From contig NZ_DBDF01000122.1 of assembly GCF_002293435.1 (NCBI RefSeq), positions 1 through 8,965 of the forward strand: DNA of 8,965 nt, in the 5' to 3' direction. Position numbers and translations under genes: made by a program. The DNA is from Bacteroides sp. UBA939 (GTDB lineage Bacteria; Bacteroidota; Bacteroidia; Bacteroidales; Bacteroidaceae). The notes beneath the pieces are model-generated. The model searched no databases. It worked only from the letters and a program-made list of their open reading frames with translations, and was not told the origin of the DNA. This document shows, piece after piece, positions 1-5,835 of the stretch. How positions within the stretch are numbered: the stretch's first letter is position 1; each line of letters opens with the position of its first letter.

Positions 1-6
1 AGGGGG

Positions 7-94
7 TAGTCTAAGTATACGACTGAGATAGCCTAAGTATACGACTGAGGGTATCTCAGTCGTATAGTGAGATACCCTCAGTCCGGGAGTGAGA
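7..94. repeat. Four-unit 22-nt tandem repeat array
   Basis: Read in a 22-nt register, 7-28 and 29-50 agree at 20 of 22 positions. Units 51-72 and 73-94 are diverged but agree with each other at 14 of 22, sharing CTCAGTC in the middle and AGTGAGA at the end. All four units end in A(C/G)TGAG(A/G). The array starts near the window edge, so more copies may lie to the left. No gene is visible within it. Its role is unknown; it could be a recombination or protein-binding array, a terminator for an unseen gene on the left, or a dispersed intergenic repeat. Confidence 0.6.
38..83. repeat. Two overlapping, mutually exclusive hairpins
   Basis: Bases 38-49 (TATACGACTGAG) pair perfectly with 55-66 across a 5-nt loop, giving a 12-bp stem. 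Bases 43-58 pair perfectly with 68-83 across a 9-nt loop, giving a 16-bp stem. The stems share bases 43-49 and 55-58, so only one can form at a time. The first repeat copy (16-27) could also pair with 55-66. Neither stem has a convincing T-run behind it, so a simple intrinsic terminator is not well supported. Confidence 0.6.
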
Positions 95-249
95 TTACGA
101 AATGTAATTCAGGCTTTTAATTTATATTCTTGTTTTACCAATCGGTTACTCGGTGCTATTTTGTTGTTACCACATTGAGCGGACAGTCAATCCTAACCTG
201 TATTACTCCTACTTATAGACTCCTGAAGCATGAATAATACAGGCTAATG
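95..249. other. Non-coding stretch downstream of the lipoprotein gene
   Basis: No credible coding region is seen. The only structure found is an inverted repeat, CCTGTATTA at 197-205 and TAATACAGG at 235-243. This 9-bp stem has a 29-nt loop and lies just past the stop codon of the minus-strand lipoprotein gene. It may help end that transcript, but the long loop and lack of a T-tract make this weak. The rest is AT-rich with no recognised site. Confidence 0.4.
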
Positions 250-1863
250 CTATTTAGGTGCGTGAATTACCGTCCACTGATATCTCGACGAAACGTACTC
301 ATATCGGATTATTACGTTTTCGTCATTCCCCACAACAATATCAACGATATTATGCGGAGTGCTTGAATTGCTGGTTCTGAAAGTCATTGTATATGTTCCG
401 GGTTTTACACTTATTTGAGTTGCAGGTGCACCCGTTGAAATGGATGATGTCGATTTTGCAATTTCCGCCCCACCGCAGGATAGTACCCAACTCGATATGG
501 AACGGTAAGCATTGGTGTCATCAACCGAAATGAGAAAGCGGGAATTGCCGTTCAGTCTGTCCCACGGATTGACATGACCATATACTTGAGTCGTGCCGTC
601 TTTTTTAAGCACAACGCTGTGAGTACGACCCGCACTCATGGATACTACACTCGATGCAATTTGTACAAACTCACGCTTGTTAACGAAATCGCCCGTGCCA
701 AGCAGTCCGTTAACATTGCTACCCGCAGCCCAAAGTGTACCGTCCGCCTTAAGAGCCAAACTGTGATAAGGCGCAGCGGCTATGGCTATCACATCGGTGA
801 GAGGTACATTTGAGGTAGTGACAGCAGGAAGATAACGCTCTTGATGATCGGCTAATCCCACGCCCAACTGACCATATCCATTGCCCCCCGAAGCATATAC
901 CGTGCCGTCTTCTTTGAGGAGGAGCGAGTGTTCCGTACCGGCGGCAATAGCCTTCACACCCGAATATATCTCAATAAACGACGGGATGGTAGCTTGTAGT
1001 CCGTTTTCTCCCATACACCCCGCATAGCCGTAACCGGCTCCCCATACGGTGCCATCTTCTTTGAGGGCAAGACTAAACTCGTATCCTGCTGCGATAGCTG
1101 TAATGCCGGATGTGAGGGTGGTTGCTGTGAATTTGTTCTGATGCGTTTCACTCCCGATTCCGAGCCTACCGTAAGAGTTCCATCCGCTTGCCCACACCGA
1201 ACCGTTATTCTTCAGAAGAAGCGTATGAGCGCTGCCTGCCGCTATGGTTTTTACATCAGTTACCGGTATGGCAGTAAAGGTGGTACGATTTTCCTCATCT
1301 CCCAGTCCCAGGTTTCCGTCAACATTTGCTCCTACTCCAAGCAAACTTCCGTCCTTTTTAAGGATGAAGGCGGAGCTTCCTCCCGCATACACAGCAGCAA
1401 CATCAGTAGCTATTTGTGTAAGGGTTTGCATATCCGTTTTATCCCCCATGCCGAATTGACCGTAATCATTACGCCCCGATGCTTGTAACACTCCGTTGGC
1501 ATTCAACACAAAGTAACTGTATCGTCCCGATGCAACCATTGCGTTCCCGGGCTTTTCTTCGCCACCCTCCGCCGTCCACTTGGCATACAACGTAAAATCG
1601 CCTGTTACAGGCGTCTGAAAGTTGTAGGCTGTCGTTGCTCCGCTTGTGTGCCAATAAAGAAACACATAACCGTCCTTTGCAGGATTCGTAGCGGGAGCAG
1701 TCGCCTTGTCCCCCTCCTTTACTCTTTGAACTTTGGGAGCAGGAGTACCACCGCCGGCATCGAAACTGACGGTATAAAACGTTTCTTCCGCCGGGTCGTC
1801 TTCGCCACAGGAAACCATACCCAACAGGATGCTTGCTAATGCAATGAGCCAAATCTTTTTCAT
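250..1863 (-). CDS. InlB-repeat/RCC1-propeller surface lipoprotein
   Basis: Predicted outer-membrane lipoprotein of 537 residues. A type II signal peptide ends in LGMVSC, with Cys19 as the lipidation site. The following GEDDPAEE is acidic, like the export signal that sends Bacteroidetes lipoproteins to the cell surface. Residues 30-97 match the InlB/Listeria-Bacteroides beta-grasp repeat (FDAGGGTPAP ... GYVFLYWHT ... FTLYAKW). Residues 109-430 hold seven RCC1-type units of about 50 residues, with the pattern IAAGxxHSLLLKEDGTVWASGxNxxGQLGxG; the fourth and seventh are degenerate. Residues 441-537 form a beta-rich C-terminal domain I do not recognise, with the phrase SVKPGTYTMTF. The start follows the A-rich tract AAAAGAAAG. 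The gene diverges from a two-component system and shares a palindromic promoter region with it. A binding or adhesion role is inferred; no catalytic motif is visible and the ligand is unknown. Confidence 0.88.
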   Translation of the reverse strand: MKKIWLIALASILLGMVSCGEDDPAEETFYTVSFDAGGGTPAPKVQRVKEGDKATAPATNPAKDGYVFLYWHTSGATTAYNFQTPVTGDFTLYAKWTAEGGEEKPGNAMVASGRYSYFVLNANGVLQASGRNDYGQFGMGDKTDMQTLTQIATDVAAVYAGGSSAFILKKDGSLLGVGANVDGNLGLGDEENRTTFTAIPVTDVKTIAAGSAHTLLLKNNGSVWASGWNSYGRLGIGSETHQNKFTATTLTSGITAIAAGYEFSLALKEDGTVWGAGYGYAGCMGENGLQATIPSFIEIYSGVKAIAAGTEHSLLLKEDGTVYASGGNGYGQLGVGLADHQERYLPAVTTSNVPLTDVIAIAAAPYHSLALKADGTLWAAGSNVNGLLGTGDFVNKREFVQIASSVVSMSAGRTHSVVLKKDGTTQVYGHVNPWDRLNGNSRFLISVDDTNAYRSISSWVLSCGGAEIAKSTSSISTGAPATQISVKPGTYTMTFRTSNSSTPHNIVDIVVGNDENVIIRYEYVSSRYQWTVIHAPK

Positions 1864-1896
1864 ATCTTTCTTTTAAAGAAATTAATAATGATTCGG

Positions 1897-1904
1897 CAAA
1901 GTTA
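1897..1904 (-). promoter_or_regulatory. Bacteroides-type -7 box for the lipoprotein gene
   Basis: On the minus strand this reads TAACTTTG, matching the Bacteroides primary sigma factor consensus TAnnTTTG. It lies 33 nt upstream of the ATG at 1863, leaving a short leader. No TTTG-like -33 element is seen at the expected distance. A palindrome begins 20 nt further upstream, which suggests activator-dependent initiation. Confidence 0.6.
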
Positions 1905-1924
1905 TGGAGGCTATTTCATACCTT

Positions 1925-1944
1925 TATCCCCTGTCCAGGGGATA
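1925..1944. promoter_or_regulatory. Perfect 20-bp palindromic operator between divergent promoters
   Basis: TATCCCCTG and CAGGGGATA form perfect 9-bp arms around a TC centre. Exactly 20 nt (1905-1924 and 1945-1964) separate the palindrome from a TAnnTTTG box on each side. If transcription starts about 7 nt past each box, the centre falls near -44 of both promoters, a common place for an activator contacting RNA polymerase. Neither promoter has a clear -33 box. The likely ligand is the NarL/LuxR-type regulator encoded immediately to the right; this is inferred from position, not shown. Confidence 0.7.
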
Positions 1945-1964
1945 GGCGGAATTTATCAAATAAT

Positions 1965-1972
1965 TAATTTTG
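1965..1972 (+). promoter_or_regulatory. Bacteroides-type -7 box for the two-component operon
   Basis: TAATTTTG matches TAnnTTTG and ends 25 nt before the response-regulator ATG at 1998. As with the divergent promoter, no clear -33 element is present, and the 20-bp palindrome occupies the upstream activator position. If the regulator binds there, the operon would be autoregulated. Confidence 0.6.
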
Positions 1973-1997
1973 CAGAAACAAGAAAAGAATAGAAATT

Positions 1998-2612
1998 ATG
2001 GTAACAGTACACATAGCCGACGACCATGCGATGGTAGTAGAATTACTGATTCCGGTAATCAACAATTCCGGTATCGCCCGCATATCGGGATATTCATTGA
2101 AGCTGGCAGAATGTAGAAAAACGTTAGCTTCCGGCCTCCCCGACATATTACTGCTCGACATTAATATGTCCGACGGTAACGGAATAGTCTTCTGTGCCGA
2201 AATGCACAAGTTATACCCCGGGTTGAAAATTATTGCTTTGACAGGACATGATGAATATTCGAGCGTAATGCTTATGCTGAAAAACGGCGCTTCGGGCTAT
2301 ATCGTAAAAAGTGAAGCTGTAGGAGAAGTACTCGAAGCCATCCGTGCGGTAACAAACGGCGATACTTATGTCAGCCGTCAAATGGAACAGATGATTCGGA
2401 AGACCACTCGGATAGAAGTCAGCCTCACTCCCCGCGAAAAGCAAGTGCTGCAAATGGTGGCTATCGGCATGAACAACCCGCAAATTGCGGAACATTTAAA
2501 AGTTGCACTTTCGACCGTTCTCTCGTTCCGTAAAAAATTGAATCTCAAACTGAATGCGTCCAATCCGGTGGAACTTCTTGCCGGTGCACGCAGAGAGGGA
2601 TTAATTGATTAA
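1998..2612 (+). CDS. NarL/LuxR-family response regulator
   Basis: Cytoplasmic DNA-binding response regulator of 204 residues, a normal length for REC plus LuxR-type helix-turn-helix proteins. The receiver domain spans about 1-120. It has the acidic pair D8-D9, phosphoacceptor D54 in DILLLDINM, switch residue T82 and conserved K104. The effector domain spans about 138-204 and opens with LTPREKQVL (143-151), the LuxR-family signature. The recognition-helix region STVLSFRKKLNLKL departs from the usual STVKTHRxNIxxKL, so its target site may differ from well-studied family members. It is the first gene of an operon, 21 nt ahead of the kinase that presumably phosphorylates D54. A perfect palindrome upstream, also shared with the divergent lipoprotein gene, is its most likely target. 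The specific regulon is unknown. Confidence 0.93.
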   Translation: MVTVHIADDHAMVVELLIPVINNSGIARISGYSLKLAECRKTLASGLPDILLLDINMSDGNGIVFCAEMHKLYPGLKIIALTGHDEYSSVMLMLKNGASGYIVKSEAVGEVLEAIRAVTNGDTYVSRQMEQMIRKTTRIEVSLTPREKQVLQMVAIGMNNPQIAEHLKVALSTVLSFRKKLNLKLNASNPVELLAGARREGLID

Positions 2613-2633
2613 CAATCTTAGATTACGCAAGCC

Positions 2634-4559
2634 ATGAAGAAATTAAGTTGCATCTTATCGTTCTTGTTGCCGTTGTTCCTGCAAGCGCAGCAAACAAAAG
2701 TTGATTCGTTAGAAAACATATTGAAGACCACGGAATTATCCGCAAAAGAGAGACTCCCGATATATGACTGGCTTTCCAATCATTATGTATATTCATCTCC
2801 TGAGAAAAGCATAGACTACGGAAAACGGGGATTAAATCTTGCCGAAAAAGAAAAAGATAAAAAGATGATAGCCCATTTTTGCGTTGATTTGGCAAATGCA
2901 CTCATAACCCATTCCCCCTCCGATTCTGTTCTTATTCTTTATAACCGGGCGATAGAATTAAGTAAGGAAATCGGGGATAGAAAAATGGAAGCAGAGGCTG
3001 TCGGAAATATAGGTATCTTCTATTTTGGTAAAAACAAAGAAGAGGCTTTGAAATATTTTTTGCAAGGTTTGACGTTGTATGAAAGTATTGGAGATGAAGC
3101 TAATTCAGTCCGGTTGTGTTTAAACATTAGTGCCATATATTCCGGATTACACCAAAACGAGCAAACTTTACGTTATCTGGAACGGGCAAAGTCTAACAAA
3201 GAAGTAATGAATAATCCTGCTATGCAAAACATGCCGACTGCCGTATACTCTGCATTAGGAGGGTATTACCTGAATATTGGAGATTATAAAAACGCTTTAG
3301 AAAATTCATTAATCTCACTTGATTTAAGCAGAAAGAATAAAATCACAAATTACGAGGTCATAAACACCCAGTTACTTGCAGGAATATACAGTGATGGATT
3401 TCATGATTATGACAAAGCAGAACAATATGCGCAGGAATGTTTGAAAGCGGCAGAATCTTCAAGCAATCAAGGTCTTCTTATAACTGCATGGAACATTTTG
3501 GCAAAAACATATACCATAGCCGGCAAATATGAAGAAGGTAAACATTTTGCTTTGAAATCATGGAATATGGATTCCATTTCATCCAAAGCCTTAAATGCAG
3601 CATCAAGCCTTAGTACTTGTTACTTGTATTTGAATGATAAAGAAAAAGCAGCCTATTACTTCTCCAAACAAGACAGTCTTCGCATAAAAGAATCAGAAAA
3701 TCGCTTTCTCGAATCCATGTCAAACATGGAAGTTAAATACGAAACCGAGAAGAAAGAGATGCGTATCGCAACTTTGGAAGAGGAAAGGAAATTATACATC
3801 GGATTAGGCATTGCCGTTGCTGCTATTTTATTGCTTGGGGTGGGGCTTCTGCTCTACCGGCATCGTTTGTCGGTGCAAAAGCAAAAAATGGCAGAGCAGC
3901 AAATCAGGCAGTTGGAACAGGAAAAAGAATTGATTGCCGCCCGTTCGGCTTTGGATGCCGAAAAAGCGGAACGTGAAATCATCGCCCGCGATTTGCACGA
4001 TGGTGTCGGAGCCATGCTCTCGGTGGTGAAAAACAATATGACCCTCATGCAGTCGTATTCTCTGATTGAGAACAAAGAGACAGAGTATTTCAATAAAGCA
4101 TTGGACGGACTTGAAAGAACCATTGTGGAACTGCGACGGGTTGCTCATCACATCATGCCTCCCATATTGGTAGAGAGCGGTCTTACCGTGGCATTGGACG
4201 ACCTTTGCCGTTCTGTTCCCAAAGCAGAGTTTCATTGTGTGCAGGAATCGGTATACCGGTTCGACCCCGAAAAAGAATTGGTGCTTTACCGATGTGCCTA
4301 CGAATTGATGAACAACGTATTGCGTCATGCTAACGCATCTCACATAGATGTCCATTTCAATACAGATAATGAAACAGCCTATCTTTCGGTAGTGGACAAC
4401 GGTTGTGGCTTCGATTTACAAACCACACCACAGGGAATGGGAATAAAAAATATGCATACCCGCCTCACGGTTTTCGGGGGTAGTATAGAGATTTATTCAG
4501 AGCCGGGAAAAGGGACGGAAGCAAATGTGGAATTGAAGATGCACCTCTGTGTTCAATAA
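2634..4559 (+). CDS. Periplasmic-TPR sensor histidine kinase (HisKA_3 type)
   Basis: Membrane sensor kinase of 641 residues, partner of the preceding regulator. A signal peptide (1-18, ending LQA) exports a long helical sensor of tetratricopeptide-like repeats, about residues 30-360. Examples are the segments around NIGIFYFGKNKEEALKYFLQG and GGYYLNIGDYKNALENSLIS. One membrane helix spans 388-408, followed by a charged coiled coil (about 409-450). The dimerisation box carries the phosphorylated histidine H455 in ARDLHDGVG, typical of kinases paired with NarL regulators. The ATPase domain has an N-box ELMNNVLRHA (E557, N560, N561), a G1 box DNGCGFD (588-594) and a G2 box GMG (601-603). It lacks a receiver domain, so it is a classical kinase and not a hybrid. 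TPR sensors usually bind peptides or proteins, but the signal here is unknown. The sensor half is clearly more AT-rich than the catalytic half. Confidence 0.93.
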   Translation: MKKLSCILSFLLPLFLQAQQTKVDSLENILKTTELSAKERLPIYDWLSNHYVYSSPEKSIDYGKRGLNLAEKEKDKKMIAHFCVDLANALITHSPSDSVLILYNRAIELSKEIGDRKMEAEAVGNIGIFYFGKNKEEALKYFLQGLTLYESIGDEANSVRLCLNISAIYSGLHQNEQTLRYLERAKSNKEVMNNPAMQNMPTAVYSALGGYYLNIGDYKNALENSLISLDLSRKNKITNYEVINTQLLAGIYSDGFHDYDKAEQYAQECLKAAESSSNQGLLITAWNILAKTYTIAGKYEEGKHFALKSWNMDSISSKALNAASSLSTCYLYLNDKEKAAYYFSKQDSLRIKESENRFLESMSNMEVKYETEKKEMRIATLEEERKLYIGLGIAVAAILLLGVGLLLYRHRLSVQKQKMAEQQIRQLEQEKELIAARSALDAEKAEREIIARDLHDGVGAMLSVVKNNMTLMQSYSLIENKETEYFNKALDGLERTIVELRRVAHHIMPPILVESGLTVALDDLCRSVPKAEFHCVQESVYRFDPEKELVLYRCAYELMNNVLRHANASHIDVHFNTDNETAYLSVVDNGCGFDLQTTPQGMGIKNMHTRLTVFGGSIEIYSEPGKGTEANVELKMHLCVQ

Positions 4560-4568
4560 TTCATAATT
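4551..4568 (-). repeat. 18-nt dispersed repeat overlapping the kinase stop
   Basis: The minus strand reads AATTATGAATTATTGAAC, identical over 18 nt to 8899-8916 on the plus strand. The repeat contains the kinase stop codon (4557-4559), so the last residues of the kinase are encoded by it. It is probably a dispersed intergenic repeat of this genome; AT-rich sequence alone makes a chance match possible but unlikely at this length. Confidence 0.5.
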
Positions 4569-4569
4569 A

Positions 4570-4590
4570 ATTTAGCGCATAGCGCTAAAT
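4570..4590. terminator. Hairpin after the two-component operon, possible terminator
   Basis: ATTTAGCGC and GCGCTAAAT form perfect 9-bp arms around a 3-nt ATA loop, 10 nt after the kinase stop. The position suits transcription termination of the operon. The sequence after the stem (CGCCCCGCCCC) is C-rich, not T-rich, so an ordinary intrinsic terminator is doubtful; it could instead stabilise the 3' end or be a protein site. Confidence 0.45.
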
Positions 4591-4601
4591 CGCCCCGCCC
4601 C

Positions 4602-4613
4602 GCAAACGTTTGC
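4602..4613. promoter_or_regulatory. LacI-family operator-like palindrome
   Basis: GCAAACGTTTGC is a perfect 12-bp palindrome with a central CG, the hallmark of LacI/PurR-family operators. It lies 144 nt upstream of a LacI-family gene and about 55 nt upstream of that gene's probable promoter box. Autoregulation is the simplest reading. The upstream position would suit activation or looping more than simple steric repression. No second perfect copy was found in the window. Confidence 0.6.
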
Positions 4614-4668
4614 ACTACTCATCCCCCTGATAATCCTCAACCAAGAACTTTTTTCCCATCTATTCCGT

Positions 4669-4676
4669 TATTTTTG
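4669..4676 (+). promoter_or_regulatory. Bacteroides-type -7 box upstream of the LacI-family gene
   Basis: TATTTTTG matches TAnnTTTG, 81 nt before the ATG at 4758. No good -33 TTTG is visible. A near match (TA, three bases, TTTG) around 4729-4737 lies closer to the start and is an alternative. Confidence 0.4.
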
Positions 4677-4757
4677 CAAGCGGGTTAGTTTGCTTTACTT
4701 CTTTTGTTTGCCGGCTATTCCCGCCAAATAATCTTTGGCTAAAACAATTTATATACC

Positions 4758-5765
4758 ATGAATAAACCGCAAATCACCATCAAGGATATTGCCCGGGCGC
4801 TGAACGTTTCGCCGTCCACCGTGTCGAGAGCGTTGAAGGACAATCCGGATATCAGTCAGGAAACCCGTGACCTTATTCATGCGTATGCCCGGGAACATAA
4901 TTACAAGCCCAATATACTTGCCGTCAACCTCCGCGCCAGCCGTTCCAATACCATTGGAGTGATTGTGCCCCAACTGGTGCACCACTTCTTCTCGTGCGTA
5001 CTGAGCGGAATAGAGACAGCCGCCGGCAAGGCAGGATACAATATCCTGGTGGCGCAAAGCAACGAATCTTATGAACACGAGGTCAAGATAGTACACTCGT
5101 TTCTTGCCGCACGCGTCTGCGGCGTGATTGCTTCACTGGCAAAGGACACTTCCCAATACGACCATTACCAGGAGTTGCTGAACAACAACATACCCATCGT
5201 TTTCTACGACCGCATCTGCACGGGACTGCAAACGGAACGGGTAGTAGTGGACGATTACGCCGGTTCGTTTGCCGCCGTGGAGTATATGATACAGACCGGA
5301 TGCAAACGTATCCTGTTCTACGGCGCAGCGCCTCATCTGGAAATCACCAAGAACCGCCGCAACGGGTATCTGGATGCCATGAAGAAGTACAAGATTCCTG
5401 TGGACGACAGCATGATTATGTTGTGCGACACGCGGGAACGCGCCATAGCCATCACACCGGATATACTGGAAGCTCCCAACCATCCGGACGGCTTCTTCGC
5501 CATCAACGATGAAACTGCCTCGGGCATCCTGTACGCCTGCAAGCTGGTAGGGAAGAAAGTACCCGACGAGATATCCATCTGCGGATTTACCGATGGAGCC
5601 ATTGCCCAAAGCACCGACCCGAAACTGACAACCGTAGAACAGCACGGCGAGGAAGTAGGGAAAAGCGCTTTCAGCATCCTGATAGACAAACTGGAAGGGA
5701 ATGACGAAAAAAGCGGCAACAAGATTGTTAGGACAAATCTTGTGGTGCGGGGAACGACGAAGTAA
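4758..5765 (+). CDS. LacI-family sugar-responsive transcriptional regulator
   Basis: Cytoplasmic regulator of 335 residues, a normal length for the LacI/GalR family. The N-terminal helix-turn-helix (about 8-27) reads IKDIARALNVSPSTVSRALK, the diagnostic family pattern. It is followed by YKPNILAVNLRASRSN, the hinge helix; its Leu58 aligns with the leucine that family members insert into the operator's central CG step. Residues from about 65 form a periplasmic-binding-protein-like effector domain (TIGVIVPQLVHHFF, IPIVFYDR, DGFFAINDETASGILYA, DEISICGFTDG). The ATG at 4758 puts the DNA-binding domain at the usual distance from the N-terminus. An operator-like palindrome lies upstream. The next gene, 70 nt downstream, encodes a sugar transporter, so the effector is probably that sugar or its phosphate. 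The exact ligand cannot be read from the sequence. Confidence 0.93.
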   Translation: MNKPQITIKDIARALNVSPSTVSRALKDNPDISQETRDLIHAYAREHNYKPNILAVNLRASRSNTIGVIVPQLVHHFFSCVLSGIETAAGKAGYNILVAQSNESYEHEVKIVHSFLAARVCGVIASLAKDTSQYDHYQELLNNNIPIVFYDRICTGLQTERVVVDDYAGSFAAVEYMIQTGCKRILFYGAAPHLEITKNRRNGYLDAMKKYKIPVDDSMIMLCDTRERAIAITPDILEAPNHPDGFFAINDETASGILYACKLVGKKVPDEISICGFTDGAIAQSTDPKLTTVEQHGEEVGKSAFSILIDKLEGNDEKSGNKIVRTNLVVRGTTK

Positions 5766-5796
5766 TGTAACCAAATAATAATCAACCATTAAAACA

Positions 5797-5819
5797 GTGC
5801 CTCTTCAACAAACAGGCAC
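5797..5819. promoter_or_regulatory. Small inverted repeat in the LacI-transporter gap
   Basis: GTGCCT (5797-5802) and AGGCAC (5814-5819) form 6-bp arms around an 11-nt loop, starting 31 nt after the repressor stop and ending 16 nt before the transporter ATG. It could weakly attenuate or set differential expression within the operon, or be chance. No TAnnTTTG box is present in this gap, which favours co-transcription with the upstream gene. Confidence 0.25.
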
Positions 5820-5835
5820 ATTGATCTAATCTATC

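Noticed and set aside
7..94. CRISPR array at the left edge
   Set aside because: The 22-nt units are contiguous with no unique spacers, and later units diverge throughout, so this is a tandem repeat and not repeat-spacer structure.
1141..1488. Plus-strand open frames inside the RCC1 lipoprotein gene
   Set aside because: They are shadows of the repetitive propeller gene, with low-complexity translations and no supporting signals.
3828..4355. Minus-strand open frame opposite the kinase catalytic region
   Set aside because: The plus strand carries the intact H, N, G1 and G2 boxes in frame; the antisense product has no domain character.
1998..4559. Hybrid two-component system or polysaccharide-utilisation locus
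   Set aside because: The kinase ends after its ATPase domain, the regulator is a separate gene, and no SusC/SusD-like gene is in the window.
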